A stretch of 64,000 bases of DNA from Pseudobdellovibrionaceae bacterium (GTDB taxonomy: Bacteria; Bdellovibrionota; Bdellovibrionia; Bdellovibrionales; Bdellovibrionaceae). Below are positions 43,628 through 53,178 of the stretch, one piece after another (the first letter of the stretch is position 1; each line of letters begins with the position of its first letter). The stretch spans positions 50,553 to 114,552 of the forward strand of contig JALHMX010000009.1 in assembly GCA_022843825.1 (NCBI GenBank), in the 5' to 3' direction. A model generated the notes under the pieces. The model did not search any database. It saw only the letters and a list, made by a program, of their open reading frames with translations, and was not told the origin of the DNA. Made by a program: the position numbers and the translations under genes.

Positions 43628-44571
43628 TGGGAATTTTGCAATTTTATTTGAGCTACAATCTCTTCAATAATTTGCAACGCATAGGTGGCTTCTTGTCCGG
43701 TGATTGCAACGGGTTTTTCTTTTTTTACTGCAGAAATAAAATGTTCAATCTCTAATGCTAAGGCATCAACTTTAGGAACAGTAAACTTTTCAATTCGATG
43801 CATTTCTGGTTCAGACAAGGCCGGCACTAAAATGTCAGCCTCAAGTGTCGCCGTATTCATAGCTATCACTCGATCATTCATAACGGCCCGGTAATTGCGA
43901 ATAATTTGCGGAGTAACTCGAGAATTTTGAATACGTACCTGAACCCCTGATACTAATGTTAAACTAATTGAAACATCATCAATGGTAGGTTTTATAAGTT
44001 CTAAGCCAAAAACAGTGTAGTTTTTGATTTTTTGTCCAAAAATATAGTTAACTAGGTCTAGATCATGAATCATAAGGTCGTGCAAAACACTTACATCGCT
44101 TCCGCGGGTGCGAAATGGCGCAAGTCGATTGAGTTCAAGATATTTAATTTTAGTTTGATGCTCTTTTAAGTATTCATAAGCCGGATTAAATCTTTCAATA
44201 TGTCCTACGGAAAAAACCACGTCATTTTTTTTCGCCAATTCACAAAGTTGGTGGCCCAGCGCCGCTGTAGCTGCTATAGGTTTTTCAACTAAAACAGGAA
44301 TTTTATGCTTTAAAAAGTATTCTGCAATGTCATAATGCGCCTGGGTTGACGCTGCTACTGTAACAAAATCTACAAAAGACGCTACTTCGTCTAGCGAAGT
44401 AAAACTTTTAACTTGTAGTTCTTCAGCTATTTTTTTTGACTGCTCCGGATTAAAATCAAAGACTCCTACCAACTCAGCTTGTAATGAAGCTTTCACTTTT
44501 TGGGCATGAAACCGGCCGAGATAACCTACTCCAATGACAGCGCCTCGAAGCTTTTGCTGACTAGTCTTCAA
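43624..44571 (-). CDS. Gfo/Idh/MocA-family dehydrogenase, GnnA-like
   Basis: This NAD(P)-dependent sugar dehydrogenase has the Rossmann motif GVGYLGRFHAQKV and the family's VEKPIAAT block, followed by SVGHIERFNPAYEYLKEH and LHDLMIHDLDLVNYIFG. It lies between lpxA and lpxB. In Leptospira and Acidithiobacillus, GnnA in this setting oxidises UDP-GlcNAc at C3 for UDP-GlcNAc3N synthesis, giving amide-linked acyl chains; GnnA here is an inference. The start is TTG 44571, after GGGGGGAAAG and overlapping lpxA by 11 bases; an alternative TTG lies at 44610. No GnnB-type transaminase is in the window. Confidence 0.85.
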   Translation of the reverse strand: MKTSQQKLRGAVIGVGYLGRFHAQKVKASLQAELVGVFDFNPEQSKKIAEELQVKSFTSLDEVASFVDFVTVAASTQAHYDIAEYFLKHKIPVLVEKPIAATAALGHQLCELAKKNDVVFSVGHIERFNPAYEYLKEHQTKIKYLELNRLAPFRTRGSDVSVLHDLMIHDLDLVNYIFGQKIKNYTVFGLELIKPTIDDVSISLTLVSGVQVRIQNSRVTPQIIRNYRAVMNDRVIAMNTATLEADILVPALSEPEMHRIEKFTVPKVDALALEIEHFISAVKKEKPVAITGQEATYALQIIEEIVAQIKLQNSQ

Positions 44572-45382
44572 GATCTTTCCCCCCAGATGCGGTTTTACGT
44601 TGAAAAGCAATTCCTCTTTTAGACGACTTAATAAAATGCAAAAGATGATTTATTTGTGGCGAGGGTTTACATTCACTCTGAATACGCGCCAACGCTTCAT
44701 CCAAAGTGCAGTCACCCATAACTATAATACGTATAGCCTTATGAATATTGGAGACATCATCTTTGGCAAAACCTTTTCGCAGCAAACCCACTTTATTCGT
44801 GGCCCTTACTGTGGCGTAGTTTCCCTGTGCTCTAGAAAATGGAATAATATCCTTATTTACAATGCTAGAACCTGCCACAAAGGCATGACATCCCACCTTA
44901 GAGAACTGATTAAAGGCAGACATTCCGCCGACGACCACGTTATCTTCGACTTCGCAGTGTCCTCCAAAATGAGTATTGTTCGCTATAATCACACTGTTAC
45001 CAATTATACAATCATGCCCGACATGTGAATAAGCCATGAAATAACAATTGTTACCAATCTGAGTCGCTCCATCGCCTTTTGATGTCGCTAAATTTAAAGT
45101 AGCAAATTCTCGAATAACGTTATTGTCGCCTATAATTAATTTTGTAGGCTCTGATTTATAACTAATATCTTGAGGCGGTCCACCCAGAACCGCTCCTGGT
45201 GATATGTGATTATTTTTTCCAATTTCAACAATACCGTATTTAGAACCGATAGTCACATGTCCCTCGATGAATGTTCCTTGGCCAATTTTAACATGGCCTT
45301 GAATATTACAGTAAGGTCCAATTTCAACGTCTTCCTCAAGAATGACGTCTTTAGAAATAACGCTGGACGAGTGGATTTTCAA
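44561..45382 (-). CDS. lpxA: UDP-N-acetylglucosamine acyltransferase (or GlcNAc3N variant)
   Basis: LpxA performs the first acylation of lipid A synthesis. The 273-residue left-handed beta-helix protein shows hexapeptide repeats (VEIGPYCNIQGHVKIGQGTFIEGHVTIG), GGPPQDISYKSEPTKLIIGDNNVIREFATLN, the catalytic His region AYSHVGHDCIIGNSVIIANNTH, and GGMSAFNQFSKVG. The start is a TTG that follows the skp TAA directly. Beside a gnnA-like gene, it may prefer the 3-amino substrate. lpxD and fabZ, which usually stand between skp and lpxA, are absent. Confidence 0.95.
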   Translation of the reverse strand: MKIHSSSVISKDVILEEDVEIGPYCNIQGHVKIGQGTFIEGHVTIGSKYGIVEIGKNNHISPGAVLGGPPQDISYKSEPTKLIIGDNNVIREFATLNLATSKGDGATQIGNNCYFMAYSHVGHDCIIGNSVIIANNTHFGGHCEVEDNVVVGGMSAFNQFSKVGCHAFVAGSSIVNKDIIPFSRAQGNYATVRATNKVGLLRKGFAKDDVSNIHKAIRIIVMGDCTLDEALARIQSECKPSPQINHLLHFIKSSKRGIAFQRKTASGGKDLED

Positions 45383-45886
45383 TTACTTATCCATTTCCTT
45401 AATAACCGCCGAAGTTAGATCCACTTCTGCCGTTCCGTAAACGACATTTTGTTGAACAGGATTAGTTTGGATGACCATGCTCATCTTTCTTTCTTTAGCC
45501 AATTTCTCGATGATTTTTTTCATTTTATCCGCGATCGGTGCTAATAACTCGTTTTCCTTTTTCTGCAATTCGTTTTGAGATTTAGTCACAGATTGTTGGA
45601 ACTTATACATTTCCTCCTGAAACTCTTGCCCGCGTTTTGCGAAAGCTTCTTCTGACAAGACTGATCGCTTTTTCTCGATGTCATCTCTCATTTTTTCAAT
45701 GTCAGTTTTTTTCTTATCTAATTCTTTTTTCTTTTTTGCGCCTTCTTTTTCCATTTCAGTTTTAGCTTTTTTTCCTGCTTTGCTTTCTTGAATGGCTTTT
45801 TGGGTGTCTACAAATCCCATTTTAAATTCTGCATGAGCGATAGTCGATGCAAGCATTAAGCTGATCAGTACGTATATTGTTTTCAT
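45383..45886 (-). CDS. skp: Periplasmic OmpH/Skp-family chaperone
   Basis: Skp holds unfolded outer-membrane proteins in the periplasm. The 167-residue protein has a signal peptide (ASTIAHA, cut near residue 19) and then FKMGFVDTQKAIQESKAGKKAK, a very Lys/Glu-rich coiled coil (about 40-125), and a closing KMKKIIEKLAKERKMSMVIQTN segment. Length and charge match the family. AAAGGAGAAAATT precedes the ATG. It lies 41 bases downstream of bamA, as in most genomes. Confidence 0.92.
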   Translation of the reverse strand: MKTIYVLISLMLASTIAHAEFKMGFVDTQKAIQESKAGKKAKTEMEKEGAKKKKELDKKKTDIEKMRDDIEKKRSVLSEEAFAKRGQEFQEEMYKFQQSVTKSQNELQKKENELLAPIADKMKKIIEKLAKERKMSMVIQTNPVQQNVVYGTAEVDLTSAVIKEMDK

Positions 45887-45927
45887 AATTTTCTCCTTTA
45901 ATAATTAGTCTTGTTCTTTTTATAATT

Positions 45928-48354
45928 TTAAAATGGTGGCCCTATCGAAAACTCAAAATTCACTTCATTTGTGTTATAATCATCGGTTTTAAGTGGCCAA
46001 CCCCATTCAAAACGCAAAAGGCCCAGTGGCGACATCCAACGGAACCCCATTCCTACGTCACTTAAAAGAGCCGAGGTATCAATAGTATCATTAGCTTGTC
46101 CCATGTCGTAAAATAAAACTCCACTTAATCCGGCCTCTTTGATTAATGGAAATTGCAATTCTGATTGCAATAGAATTTGCTTACTTCCTCCGACGATCAG
46201 ATTAGAGTTTCTTCTTCGATCTTCCTCAGACATGCCTGGGCTGTAAAATATATTTCCAGGAGTGCCATAATCATCGTAACGCTTTTGTGAGTATACACGA
46301 CGTCCAACTGTCCCTGATCCATATCCCCTTAAAGTATACGGCCCACCCATTTGAAATAATTCTGAAAACGGTATAGTACCGCCCGGCTCTAAAGGCTGAA
46401 GGTCGGCATAGGAAATATTGTTTCTCCATACGACGTCCCAAAAAGGATTAACAAAAAATCTGAATCGCGCAGAAAATTCTTGATAGCGTAAATCTCCACC
46501 CAAACCGGCGCGCTCATAGGAAACATCTGTGAATATACCTTTTGAAGGAAACATCCGATCATTACGTGTATCATACTCTAACGTCGCCGTGGCTGAACTT
46601 GTAATTCCTTGAGCTGTCTCCAGTGGGAAAATCAAAGGGTCCGTATACTGATTAGCAAACAAGTCTGTTTTATCTAATTTATATCTCAGATAAGCACGTG
46701 TGTAGTCACCAAAAACGGTGTGTCCAAAGCGAACGTTACCACCAAATTTTCGAACATCGTAAGTAATACGTTCCTTGTTTTCTATGTAAAAAGCATCGAA
46801 GCCTGCAGACCACGTTGAATCTCTGAAGTATGGATCTGTTATCCCTATCTTATAATCTTGACGATACTTAGAAGCATCTACCCGCGCCTCTAAAGATTGC
46901 CCCAATCCACGGAAATTATTTTGAATGATCGATCCACCCAAAGTAAATCCTTGCACACTACCATAAGCTGCGGTCAGTTGAATTTGTCCTGTGTTACGCT
47001 CTTTAACTACAATTTCAATATTTAAAACATTCGGACGATCTGGAGGCGTACTCGTTTTAAAATTCACTTCCTCAAAGAAACCTAAGCGCTGAACGTTCTC
47101 TAATGAAATTCTCTTGCGGGTCTCATTATAAAGTTCGCCCTCTTCAATTTTAAGCTCACGTCTAATCACTTTGTCTCGCGTTTTAGTATTTCCGGTCACA
47201 ATGATATCGCCAAAGTAAACTTTCTCACCTTTTTCAAATTCAAAAACCAAATCTACTTTTTTATCTTTTTCATGAAAATTATATCGGGGGATCACATTGG
47301 TAAAAGCGTAACCTAAATCTCCATACTTTGCCTGAAGCTCTGTAATGTCTCGGCGCATAACCTCCACCGAAAAAATACCGTTATCCTTAATCCGTGTGGA
47401 CTGATACAGCTCCGATTTCGAAAACAGAAGGTCGCCAGCAAAATCAACTTCACCCACAGAATACTGATCCCCTTCATCGATATGATAAGTCACATAAATC
47501 GACTTTTTATCTGGAGTTACCGTAATTAATGGCCGATCAATTTTAACCTGAAGATAGCCCTGATTCCAGTAAAGAAATCTTAATACTTGAATATCATTAT
47601 CGAATGCCTCTTGCTTATAAGAACCTGAACTACTCATGAACGAAAAGAAACCTGCTTCTTTTGTGAAAAAACGTGGATCATTTTTTAAAGTTGAATCCTT
47701 CAGCTTGTTATTACCAATAAATGTAATCTTCTTAACTTTAACTTTGTCACTTTCAGTAATGAGGAACTTAACTCGTACTGTTTCGTTTTTCTGCACATCT
47801 TCGATGACGGGACTAATTTTTACTAAGTAGTATCCCTTGTCCTCGTAGGCCTTAAGTAACTTAGTTACTGCTTCTTGAATTTTAGTATGATTAACAACTT
47901 CAAACTGACGTAAACCTGATTGAGTCAATAGCTCATCGGCCTTCATTTCACTATTGCCTTCAAAAACAATTTCAGCCACAGTTGGTTTTTCAATAATTTT
48001 GTAAGTTAACGCTACTCCACCCGCTACGCTATCCCGTGAAACTTCGATCTGCACAAAAAAATTCATTAGAAACAACGCCTGGATATCTTTCTCAACGCTA
48101 TCCTCCGAAAAAGGTCGCCCCACCTGAGAAACAAGTTTGTTAAGGACAGCATCTTTACCAATTTTTTTAAGTCCTTGAATATCTATGGATCTGACTGTCG
48201 GCGCATTGCTCCGATTTGGTGCGGCAGGAGCTTTGCGTGCCACCGTTGGCTTTTTAGGACTAGCACTTTGTGCATAAGTGTACGGTTTTAAACCAAATAA
48301 AACTAAAAGAGTAACCACGCTGAGATGCAAAAAATAATGAGCGATTTTTAACAC
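45928..48354 (-). CDS. bamA: Outer-membrane assembly factor BamA
   Basis: BamA inserts beta-barrels into the outer membrane. The 808-residue protein has a signal peptide (about 1-29) and a short Pro/Ala linker. Five POTRA domains follow (VRSIDIQGLKKIGKDAVLNKL; VAEIVFEGNSEMKADELL; VKKITFIGNNKLKDSTL; YSVGEVDFAGDLLFSKSEL; VYFGDIIVTGNTKTRDKVI). The Omp85 barrel begins near residue 450 (QLTAAYGSVQGFTLGGSI) and contains the lid-loop element FQMGGPYTLRGYGSGTVG, with the LRGY-type motif intact. It ends in FEFSIGPPF with terminal Phe. Confidence 0.97.
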   Translation of the reverse strand: MLKIAHYFLHLSVVTLLVLFGLKPYTYAQSASPKKPTVARKAPAAPNRSNAPTVRSIDIQGLKKIGKDAVLNKLVSQVGRPFSEDSVEKDIQALFLMNFFVQIEVSRDSVAGGVALTYKIIEKPTVAEIVFEGNSEMKADELLTQSGLRQFEVVNHTKIQEAVTKLLKAYEDKGYYLVKISPVIEDVQKNETVRVKFLITESDKVKVKKITFIGNNKLKDSTLKNDPRFFTKEAGFFSFMSSSGSYKQEAFDNDIQVLRFLYWNQGYLQVKIDRPLITVTPDKKSIYVTYHIDEGDQYSVGEVDFAGDLLFSKSELYQSTRIKDNGIFSVEVMRRDITELQAKYGDLGYAFTNVIPRYNFHEKDKKVDLVFEFEKGEKVYFGDIIVTGNTKTRDKVIRRELKIEEGELYNETRKRISLENVQRLGFFEEVNFKTSTPPDRPNVLNIEIVVKERNTGQIQLTAAYGSVQGFTLGGSIIQNNFRGLGQSLEARVDASKYRQDYKIGITDPYFRDSTWSAGFDAFYIENKERITYDVRKFGGNVRFGHTVFGDYTRAYLRYKLDKTDLFANQYTDPLIFPLETAQGITSSATATLEYDTRNDRMFPSKGIFTDVSYERAGLGGDLRYQEFSARFRFFVNPFWDVVWRNNISYADLQPLEPGGTIPFSELFQMGGPYTLRGYGSGTVGRRVYSQKRYDDYGTPGNIFYSPGMSEEDRRRNSNLIVGGSKQILLQSELQFPLIKEAGLSGVLFYDMGQANDTIDTSALLSDVGMGFRWMSPLGLLRFEWGWPLKTDDYNTNEVNFEFSIGPPF

Positions 48355-48380
48355 TTAGAAAGGCTAACCAGAGATCCCAC

Positions 48381-49073
48381 TTAAGTCAAACGTTGTGATT
48401 CTAATAACACATGTCCATCTTGTACTCGGTAAACCTTAGAAAACTGTCGTGCAAATTCAATATCATGAGTTACAACGATCAATGTCAAACCGAGTTGTTT
48501 CTGCAACTGAAAAAACAATTGCTGAACTTTCTTAGAATTTTCAGAATCAAGATTTCCTGTAGGCTCATCGGCCAGCAAAATACTTGGATTTTTGATTAAA
48601 GCTCGTGCAATAGAAACTCTTTGCAACTCTCCTCCGCTGAGCTGATCCGGATAATGAAGCATGCGATCTTGAATGCCCAAATATTCAAACCAATTTTGCG
48701 CCTTCTTTTCAGCCTCTGCTCGATCTTCACCCACGAGCAAACAAGGCAAAATAACATTTTCTAATGCGGTTAACTCGTGAATTAAATGATGAAACTGAAA
48801 TACAAAACCCATTTTTTCGTTTCTAAATCGAGAGAGTGAGTCGTCATCCATATCGATTAAGTTGAGCGAATCAAACACAACCTCTCCCGATGTGGGACGG
48901 TCCAGCGTTCCCATGATTTGCAATAAGGTCGACTTACCTGACCCCGAAGCCCCTAACAAACATATTGCCTCTGATTCTTGAACATCAAAGCTGACATTTT
49001 TAAGTACTAGGACTTCGCTAGACCCTGTTTTAAAAGTTTTAGAAACGTTTTTCACTTCAAGCAAAATAGACAT
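48381..49073 (-). CDS. lolD: Lipoprotein-releasing ABC transporter ATPase LolD
   Basis: LolD drives release of lipoproteins from the inner membrane to LolA. The 230-residue ATPase shows Walker A GASGSGKST (41-49), Q-loop FQFHHLIHELTALENVILP, signature LSGGELQRVSIARALI, Walker B ILLADEPTGNLD and the H-loop VTHD. It belongs to the MacB/LolD/FtsE group, and its position directly after a LolC/E gene supports LolD. The spacing to lolC is 8 bases. Confidence 0.94.
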   Translation of the reverse strand: MSILLEVKNVSKTFKTGSSEVLVLKNVSFDVQESEAICLLGASGSGKSTLLQIMGTLDRPTSGEVVFDSLNLIDMDDDSLSRFRNEKMGFVFQFHHLIHELTALENVILPCLLVGEDRAEAEKKAQNWFEYLGIQDRMLHYPDQLSGGELQRVSIARALIKNPSILLADEPTGNLDSENSKKVQQLFFQLQKQLGLTLIVVTHDIEFARQFSKVYRVQDGHVLLESQRLT

Positions 49074-49081
49074 TTTTAAAC

Positions 49082-50323
49082 CTAATCCTTCTTCATTCCA
49101 TCTACAATAAGCAACTCGCTACCTTTTTTAGCCGGATAATACGAGGCTAACATGCACGCCGCCAATGTCATAACATAAATAACAATAAAATCGACGATAC
49201 TCAGATCAATATCGATGCGATCAATATGGTAAACAGCACCCGGAATGATATCAACTGTTGCTTGTAACCACATAAAACCATAACTTAAAAATATCCCCAC
49301 AATAAACCCACCCATTGTACCCACTGTTCCAATCACGAAACCTTGAAGAACAAAAATACTTTTAATGGCCTTTGAATTAAAGCCTAAGGTTTTTAAAATG
49401 GCGATGTCTTTATAACGTGAACGAATAAATATGTACAAAGTGCTCGAGATATTGAACGCGGCCATCACCACGATAAGAAAAACAACGAAAAATATAACGA
49501 TTTTTTCTAACCCTGCAGCTTCTAATACGTTGCGGTTCAAATTATACCAGTTATTGATATAATACCGAGGCTCCAAAGTTTCGGCCATTTTTGCGGAAAT
49601 ATTTACAGCTTGATGAGAGTCTGCAATTCGAATAAATCCACCGGAAACACGATCTCCAATAAGCGCTAAATTTTGCAAGTCTTTAATATGCGATATAACT
49701 AATCTTTCGTTCCAGTCATTTTTTCCCATATCTAAAATACCAACGACGGTGAACTCTTCAGCGCGCCGTTTAAAGGACGTGGACTCAAATGGTGTGGATA
49801 AAGGAACGGCCACATATATTTTATGGCCTAAACTCAAACTCAATTTTTTAGCTAGCCCCGTGCCCACTGCAATTTCATTTTTGTCTTTAGGCAATCCACC
49901 TTCTAAAAAGCGCTGTTGAAAACTTAAAGTTTCAGCTGCTTCCTGCATATCCATGCCCTTAACCAAAACACCACTGACTTTACCTTGACTGGCTACTACA
50001 GCTTCCATATCTGCGAAACGCATCATTTTTTGAATTGACGGCTCTAGTTCTCTGACTTCTTTTTCAAAGTCATCCCATGAGTTGATAAGAGCACCCCGCC
50101 GCTGGATCTGAATGTCTCCGGTCATGTCAATGACCGCTTTTTGCAAAGTGTGCTCAAAACCTCGCATGACGGATTGACTCGGCACTAGCGCAGCTACTCC
50201 TAGGATCAATCCAAAAAGAGAAAGGGGGCCAGAACCTCCGAATAAAAATTTTTTATTGAATAATAATTTTGCCGATAACCATAAAAAAAATTTTAAGTCA
50301 GAAAACTGTTTAACTTTACTCAT
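49082..50323 (-). CDS. lolC: Lipoprotein-releasing permease LolC/LolE
   Basis: This 413-residue FtsX-like permease has one N-terminal span (about 28-48, GGSGPLSLFGLILGVAALVPSQ), a large periplasmic MacB_PCD domain, and three C-terminal spans (IVIFFVVFLIVVMAAFNISSTLYIF near 275-300; GFVIGTVGTMGGFIVGIFLSYGFMW; IVDFIVIYVMTLAACMLA). Only one LolC/E-type gene is present in the window; many bacteria outside gamma-proteobacteria use a single LolF-like protein, and the name is therefore approximate. Its ATG overlaps the prfB stop (TAATG). Confidence 0.9.
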   Translation of the reverse strand: MSKVKQFSDLKFFLWLSAKLLFNKKFLFGGSGPLSLFGLILGVAALVPSQSVMRGFEHTLQKAVIDMTGDIQIQRRGALINSWDDFEKEVRELEPSIQKMMRFADMEAVVASQGKVSGVLVKGMDMQEAAETLSFQQRFLEGGLPKDKNEIAVGTGLAKKLSLSLGHKIYVAVPLSTPFESTSFKRRAEEFTVVGILDMGKNDWNERLVISHIKDLQNLALIGDRVSGGFIRIADSHQAVNISAKMAETLEPRYYINNWYNLNRNVLEAAGLEKIVIFFVVFLIVVMAAFNISSTLYIFIRSRYKDIAILKTLGFNSKAIKSIFVLQGFVIGTVGTMGGFIVGIFLSYGFMWLQATVDIIPGAVYHIDRIDIDLSIVDFIVIYVMTLAACMLASYYPAKKGSELLIVDGMKKD

Positions 50324-51475
50324 TAAATATCGTCTCCATCTGCGGAGACTTGCCCCAAGGACCCTGTTATTATGGCTTTAAGATAGGCCATAATAAAATC
50401 CGTTAAATAACCGTCCATGACATCATCAACCTGACTTGTCGTATGCCCCGTTCGGTGATCTTTGACCATTTGATAGGGATGCATAACGTACGATCTAATT
50501 TGCGAACCCCACTCATTAGCCTTTTTCACAGAATTCATTTCATCTTTTTCTTTATTTCTTTTCTCAACTTCTTTTTCATACAGCGCTGCCTTTAACATCT
50601 TCATCGCACGTTCACGATTTTGTATCTGCGACCGCTGTGTTTGCGATGCAACCACTATTCCTGATGGTCTATGTCGAATGCGAACTGCTGAATCTGTTTT
50701 ATTCACATGCTGACCGCCGGCTCCACTAGATCGATATGTTTCAACCTCGATATCATCCGGCTTAACTTCAACATGAATATCGTCATCAACTTCAGCCCAA
50801 ACAAAAACAGAAGCAAAAGATGTATGTCTACGCGCATTCGAATCAAAAGGTGAAATTCGGACCAAACGATGAACTCCTGATTCTGCTTTCAAGTGCCCAT
50901 AAGCATATTCGCCAGAAATAAGCAAAGTGCAGGATTTAATTCCTGCCCCTTCACCTTCACTCATATCTAAAACCTCACATCGATACCCGTTTTTGTCCGC
51001 GTATCTTGTATACATGCGCAACAGCATTTCAGCCCAGTCACAACTTTCAGTCCCGCCAGCTCCGGCATTTATAGAAAGATAAGTATTATTATGATCTAAC
51101 TCGCCACTTAAAACTCGCTTCAACTCTAAAGCCTCGGCCAACTGTTTAATATGTAAAAGCTCTTGCTTAACTTCTTGAAAGGTCGCTTCATCCTGAGCTT
51201 CAACCGCCATATCCAATAACACTTTTATATCAGATAGCTTGTTATCTAAACTTTTCCACTCAGATATAGATTTTTCTAAGAAGGTTTTTTCTTTATTCAT
51301 TTTCTGCATCTCTTGAGGTTTAGTCCACAAGTCGGGGTTCTCAGATGCAATAGAGAGTTGATCCAGTCGCTTTGACTTTTTATCTAAGTCAAAGATACCC
51401 CCGAAGCTCCATCGAGAATTGATCTAATTCAGCGATGCTTTTTTTAATTTCACTTAGTTCTGCGACGATTGACAT
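50323..51475 (-). CDS. prfB: Peptide chain release factor 2, programmed +1 frameshift
   Basis: RF2 ends translation at UGA and UAA. The gene is split by frame: ATG 51475 opens 28 codons ending RGYL and an in-frame TGA at 51391-51389. The slip site is canonical, CGGGGG then TAT CTT TGA C, where ribosomes shift +1 at CTT and continue as DLDKKSKRLDQL. The full product has about 383 residues. It carries the SPF anticodon-like tripeptide (VRISPFDSNARR) and GGQ (SSGAGGQHVNK). The C-terminus is some 15 residues longer than in E. coli. Its 5' end overlaps ybeY by 26 bases. RF2 level autoregulates the shift. Confidence 0.97.
51383..51408 (-). promoter_or_regulatory. prfB recoding site (Shine-Dalgarno-like stimulator and slippery CTT-TGA-C)
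   Basis: On the minus strand the internal Shine-Dalgarno-like CGGGGG is followed three bases later by CTT TGA C, the standard RF2 +1 frameshift arrangement. The stop codon is TGA at 51391-51389. Low RF2 lengthens the pause and raises frameshifting. Confidence 0.95.
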
Positions 51476-51941
51476 GTGTTAATTTTAAATTGATTTTCCC
51501 TGCTGTCAATTGGCGAAACAAGCGATCTTGAAGAAAAAACATCTTTTTGGCTTCAACTGCTGATATTTCGTGATCATAACCCAACAAATGCAGAAGGCCA
51601 TGAACCAGCATGTACAAAATTTCATGATCTAAGGGGTGATTATTTTGCCGCGCCTGTTTTTTTAACACCGTCGGACAAAACACCAGCTCTCCTAAGCAAT
51701 TTTTCTCAACCGGGGAAAAACTGAGAACATCGGTAGCATAATCTTTTTGACGAAACTGATCATTTAATTTTTTCATGACCTGAGAAGAAACTAAAACTAC
51801 GGTAACTTCTGTTTTTTTAAGACGAGCTTTATTCTTTAAATTTGCTGCGTTAGTCAATTTTTTATGTAACTGTAGAAAAATCTTTTGAAGTGCGAGCTCG
51901 TTCAGTGGAAGTCTGGTCTGATTTACGATCGTTATCTGCAT
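51450..51941 (-). CDS. ybeY: Endoribonuclease YbeY
   Basis: YbeY is a zinc RNase needed for 16S rRNA 3'-end maturation and ribosome quality control. The 163-residue protein has the YATDVLSFS motif (68-76) and the zinc ligands in HGLLHLLGYDH (H114, H118, H124). There is a slightly long Lys-rich linker near 36-45. It overlaps prfB at its 3' end and the small barrel gene at its 5' end by 10 bases. Confidence 0.95.
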   Translation of the reverse strand: MQITIVNQTRLPLNELALQKIFLQLHKKLTNAANLKNKARLKKTEVTVVLVSSQVMKKLNDQFRQKDYATDVLSFSPVEKNCLGELVFCPTVLKKQARQNNHPLDHEILYMLVHGLLHLLGYDHEISAVEAKKMFFLQDRLFRQLTAGKINLKLTHVNRRRTK

Positions 51942-52462
51942 ATCAAGTACACTGCTGGCACCAAGACTCCTGCATTATTTATTTCAGGTGTGTTTTGGAT
52001 TTTAAGTAAGTGAAAATAATTAAATCCTGCGCCTAAAGCTATGTATTTAAAGTCATACTCAAAGCTTAAGCTTCCCTTGACGTGTAAACTGGTTGTTTTT
52101 TCCATTGAATCGGAAGTTATTTCAGAAGTTCCAATGCCTAATAGCGCTTTTGGATGAAAAGTATAATCAGAAAAAAAGTTATAAACACTAGATATCGAAA
52201 TGGCTTGTATACGAGTACTCATGCCATCGAAATCGAGTTGATCATAGCCGATCTCAAGACCCCATTTTTTGTTAAACCCATAACCTAACCAATACAAATG
52301 CGCATCGCCTTGCTGCGCCAGTTCTCGGAAGCTGTCTGGAGAGTTCGCTCGCGTATGACCGAGCCCCATCCCCAATTCGAATCCCTCATGAGCTCTGACT
52401 TGTAAGGATAAAGTCATAACTGCTGACAAAACAGCAAGCCCGCCAAGAAATATCCTTATCAT
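51932..52462 (-). CDS. Small outer-membrane beta-barrel-like protein
   Basis: This 176-residue protein has a signal peptide (to about RAHEG, residue 24) and a glycine/aromatic start (FELGMGLGHTRA) like OmpA/OmpW-type barrels. Alternating strands follow (YWLGYGFNKKWGLEIGYDQLDF, AISISSVYNFF, PKALLGIGTSEI, GSLSFEYDFKYIALGAGFNYFHL). It ends LVPAVYLICR, which lacks the terminal aromatic residue usual for Bam substrates. It overlaps ybeY by 10 bases. Family unknown. Confidence 0.75.
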   Translation of the reverse strand: MIRIFLGGLAVLSAVMTLSLQVRAHEGFELGMGLGHTRANSPDSFRELAQQGDAHLYWLGYGFNKKWGLEIGYDQLDFDGMSTRIQAISISSVYNFFSDYTFHPKALLGIGTSEITSDSMEKTTSLHVKGSLSFEYDFKYIALGAGFNYFHLLKIQNTPEINNAGVLVPAVYLICR

Positions 52463-52571
52463 GTTGCACTCCCTAATAATTAGAACAAGTCATCGTTTTT
52501 TAACGGTTATTGCCATAACTGACAAGTGAAAGCAGCTTGACTGATCTTTTGACCTTGTGAATCATGTAGGT

Positions 52572-53168
52572 ATGATTAAAAAAATATTTATCAGTGGTTT
52601 AATTACTATTTTGCCCGTTGCTGCCACTGTCTACATCGTAATTGTCAGTGTCACATTAATTGAAAATTTTTTAGGTCATTTTGTCCGCAACCTTTTACCT
52701 GATGGTTTTTATTTTACGGGGTCTGGTTTTATCGCAACGTTAGTTCTTATTTTTATCTGCGGACTTTTAGTTAATAATTTAATTACGGCTGCCATTATTA
52801 ACAAAATCCAAGCAAAGTTATCTGAAGTTCCTATAGTGAATGCTGTTTATATGCCCCTAAGAGATCTTATTAACTTATTCTCAAAAGGACCTGGAGAGAA
52901 TTCGCCGCAAAAGGTAGTGCTCGTTAAAATTTCAGAAAACCTTAATGTAGTAGGGCTGGTAACACGTGAAGATTTTAAAGATCTCGGCACACAGTTATCC
53001 CAGCTTAATGACTACATCGCTGTTTTATTCCCCATCAGTTACGGACTGGGCGGCCACACGTTCCTGGTTAACAAAAAATGTATAGAACCACTGGATATGA
53101 CAGTCGAAAAGGCCATGCGTTTAGCGGTGACTGGCTGGATTAAAACCGATTCGCCTTTGATAAAATAA
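52572..53168 (+). CDS. DUF502 membrane protein
   Basis: The product has two N-terminal membrane spans (FISGLITILPVAATVYIVIVSVTLI and GFIATLVLIFICGLLVNNLI). A conserved soluble part follows: VPIVNAVYMPLRDLINLFS, VVLVKI and VLFPISYGLGGHTFLVNK. This is the DUF502 pattern, widespread in bacteria and plants, of unknown function. I use ATG 52572; a GTG at 52557 would add five residues. It lies 10 bases upstream of the next gene, so both are probably one transcript. Confidence 0.9.
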   Translation: MIKKIFISGLITILPVAATVYIVIVSVTLIENFLGHFVRNLLPDGFYFTGSGFIATLVLIFICGLLVNNLITAAIINKIQAKLSEVPIVNAVYMPLRDLINLFSKGPGENSPQKVVLVKISENLNVVGLVTREDFKDLGTQLSQLNDYIAVLFPISYGLGGHTFLVNKKCIEPLDMTVEKAMRLAVTGWIKTDSPLIK

Positions 53169-53178
53169 AGTAGGTAAA

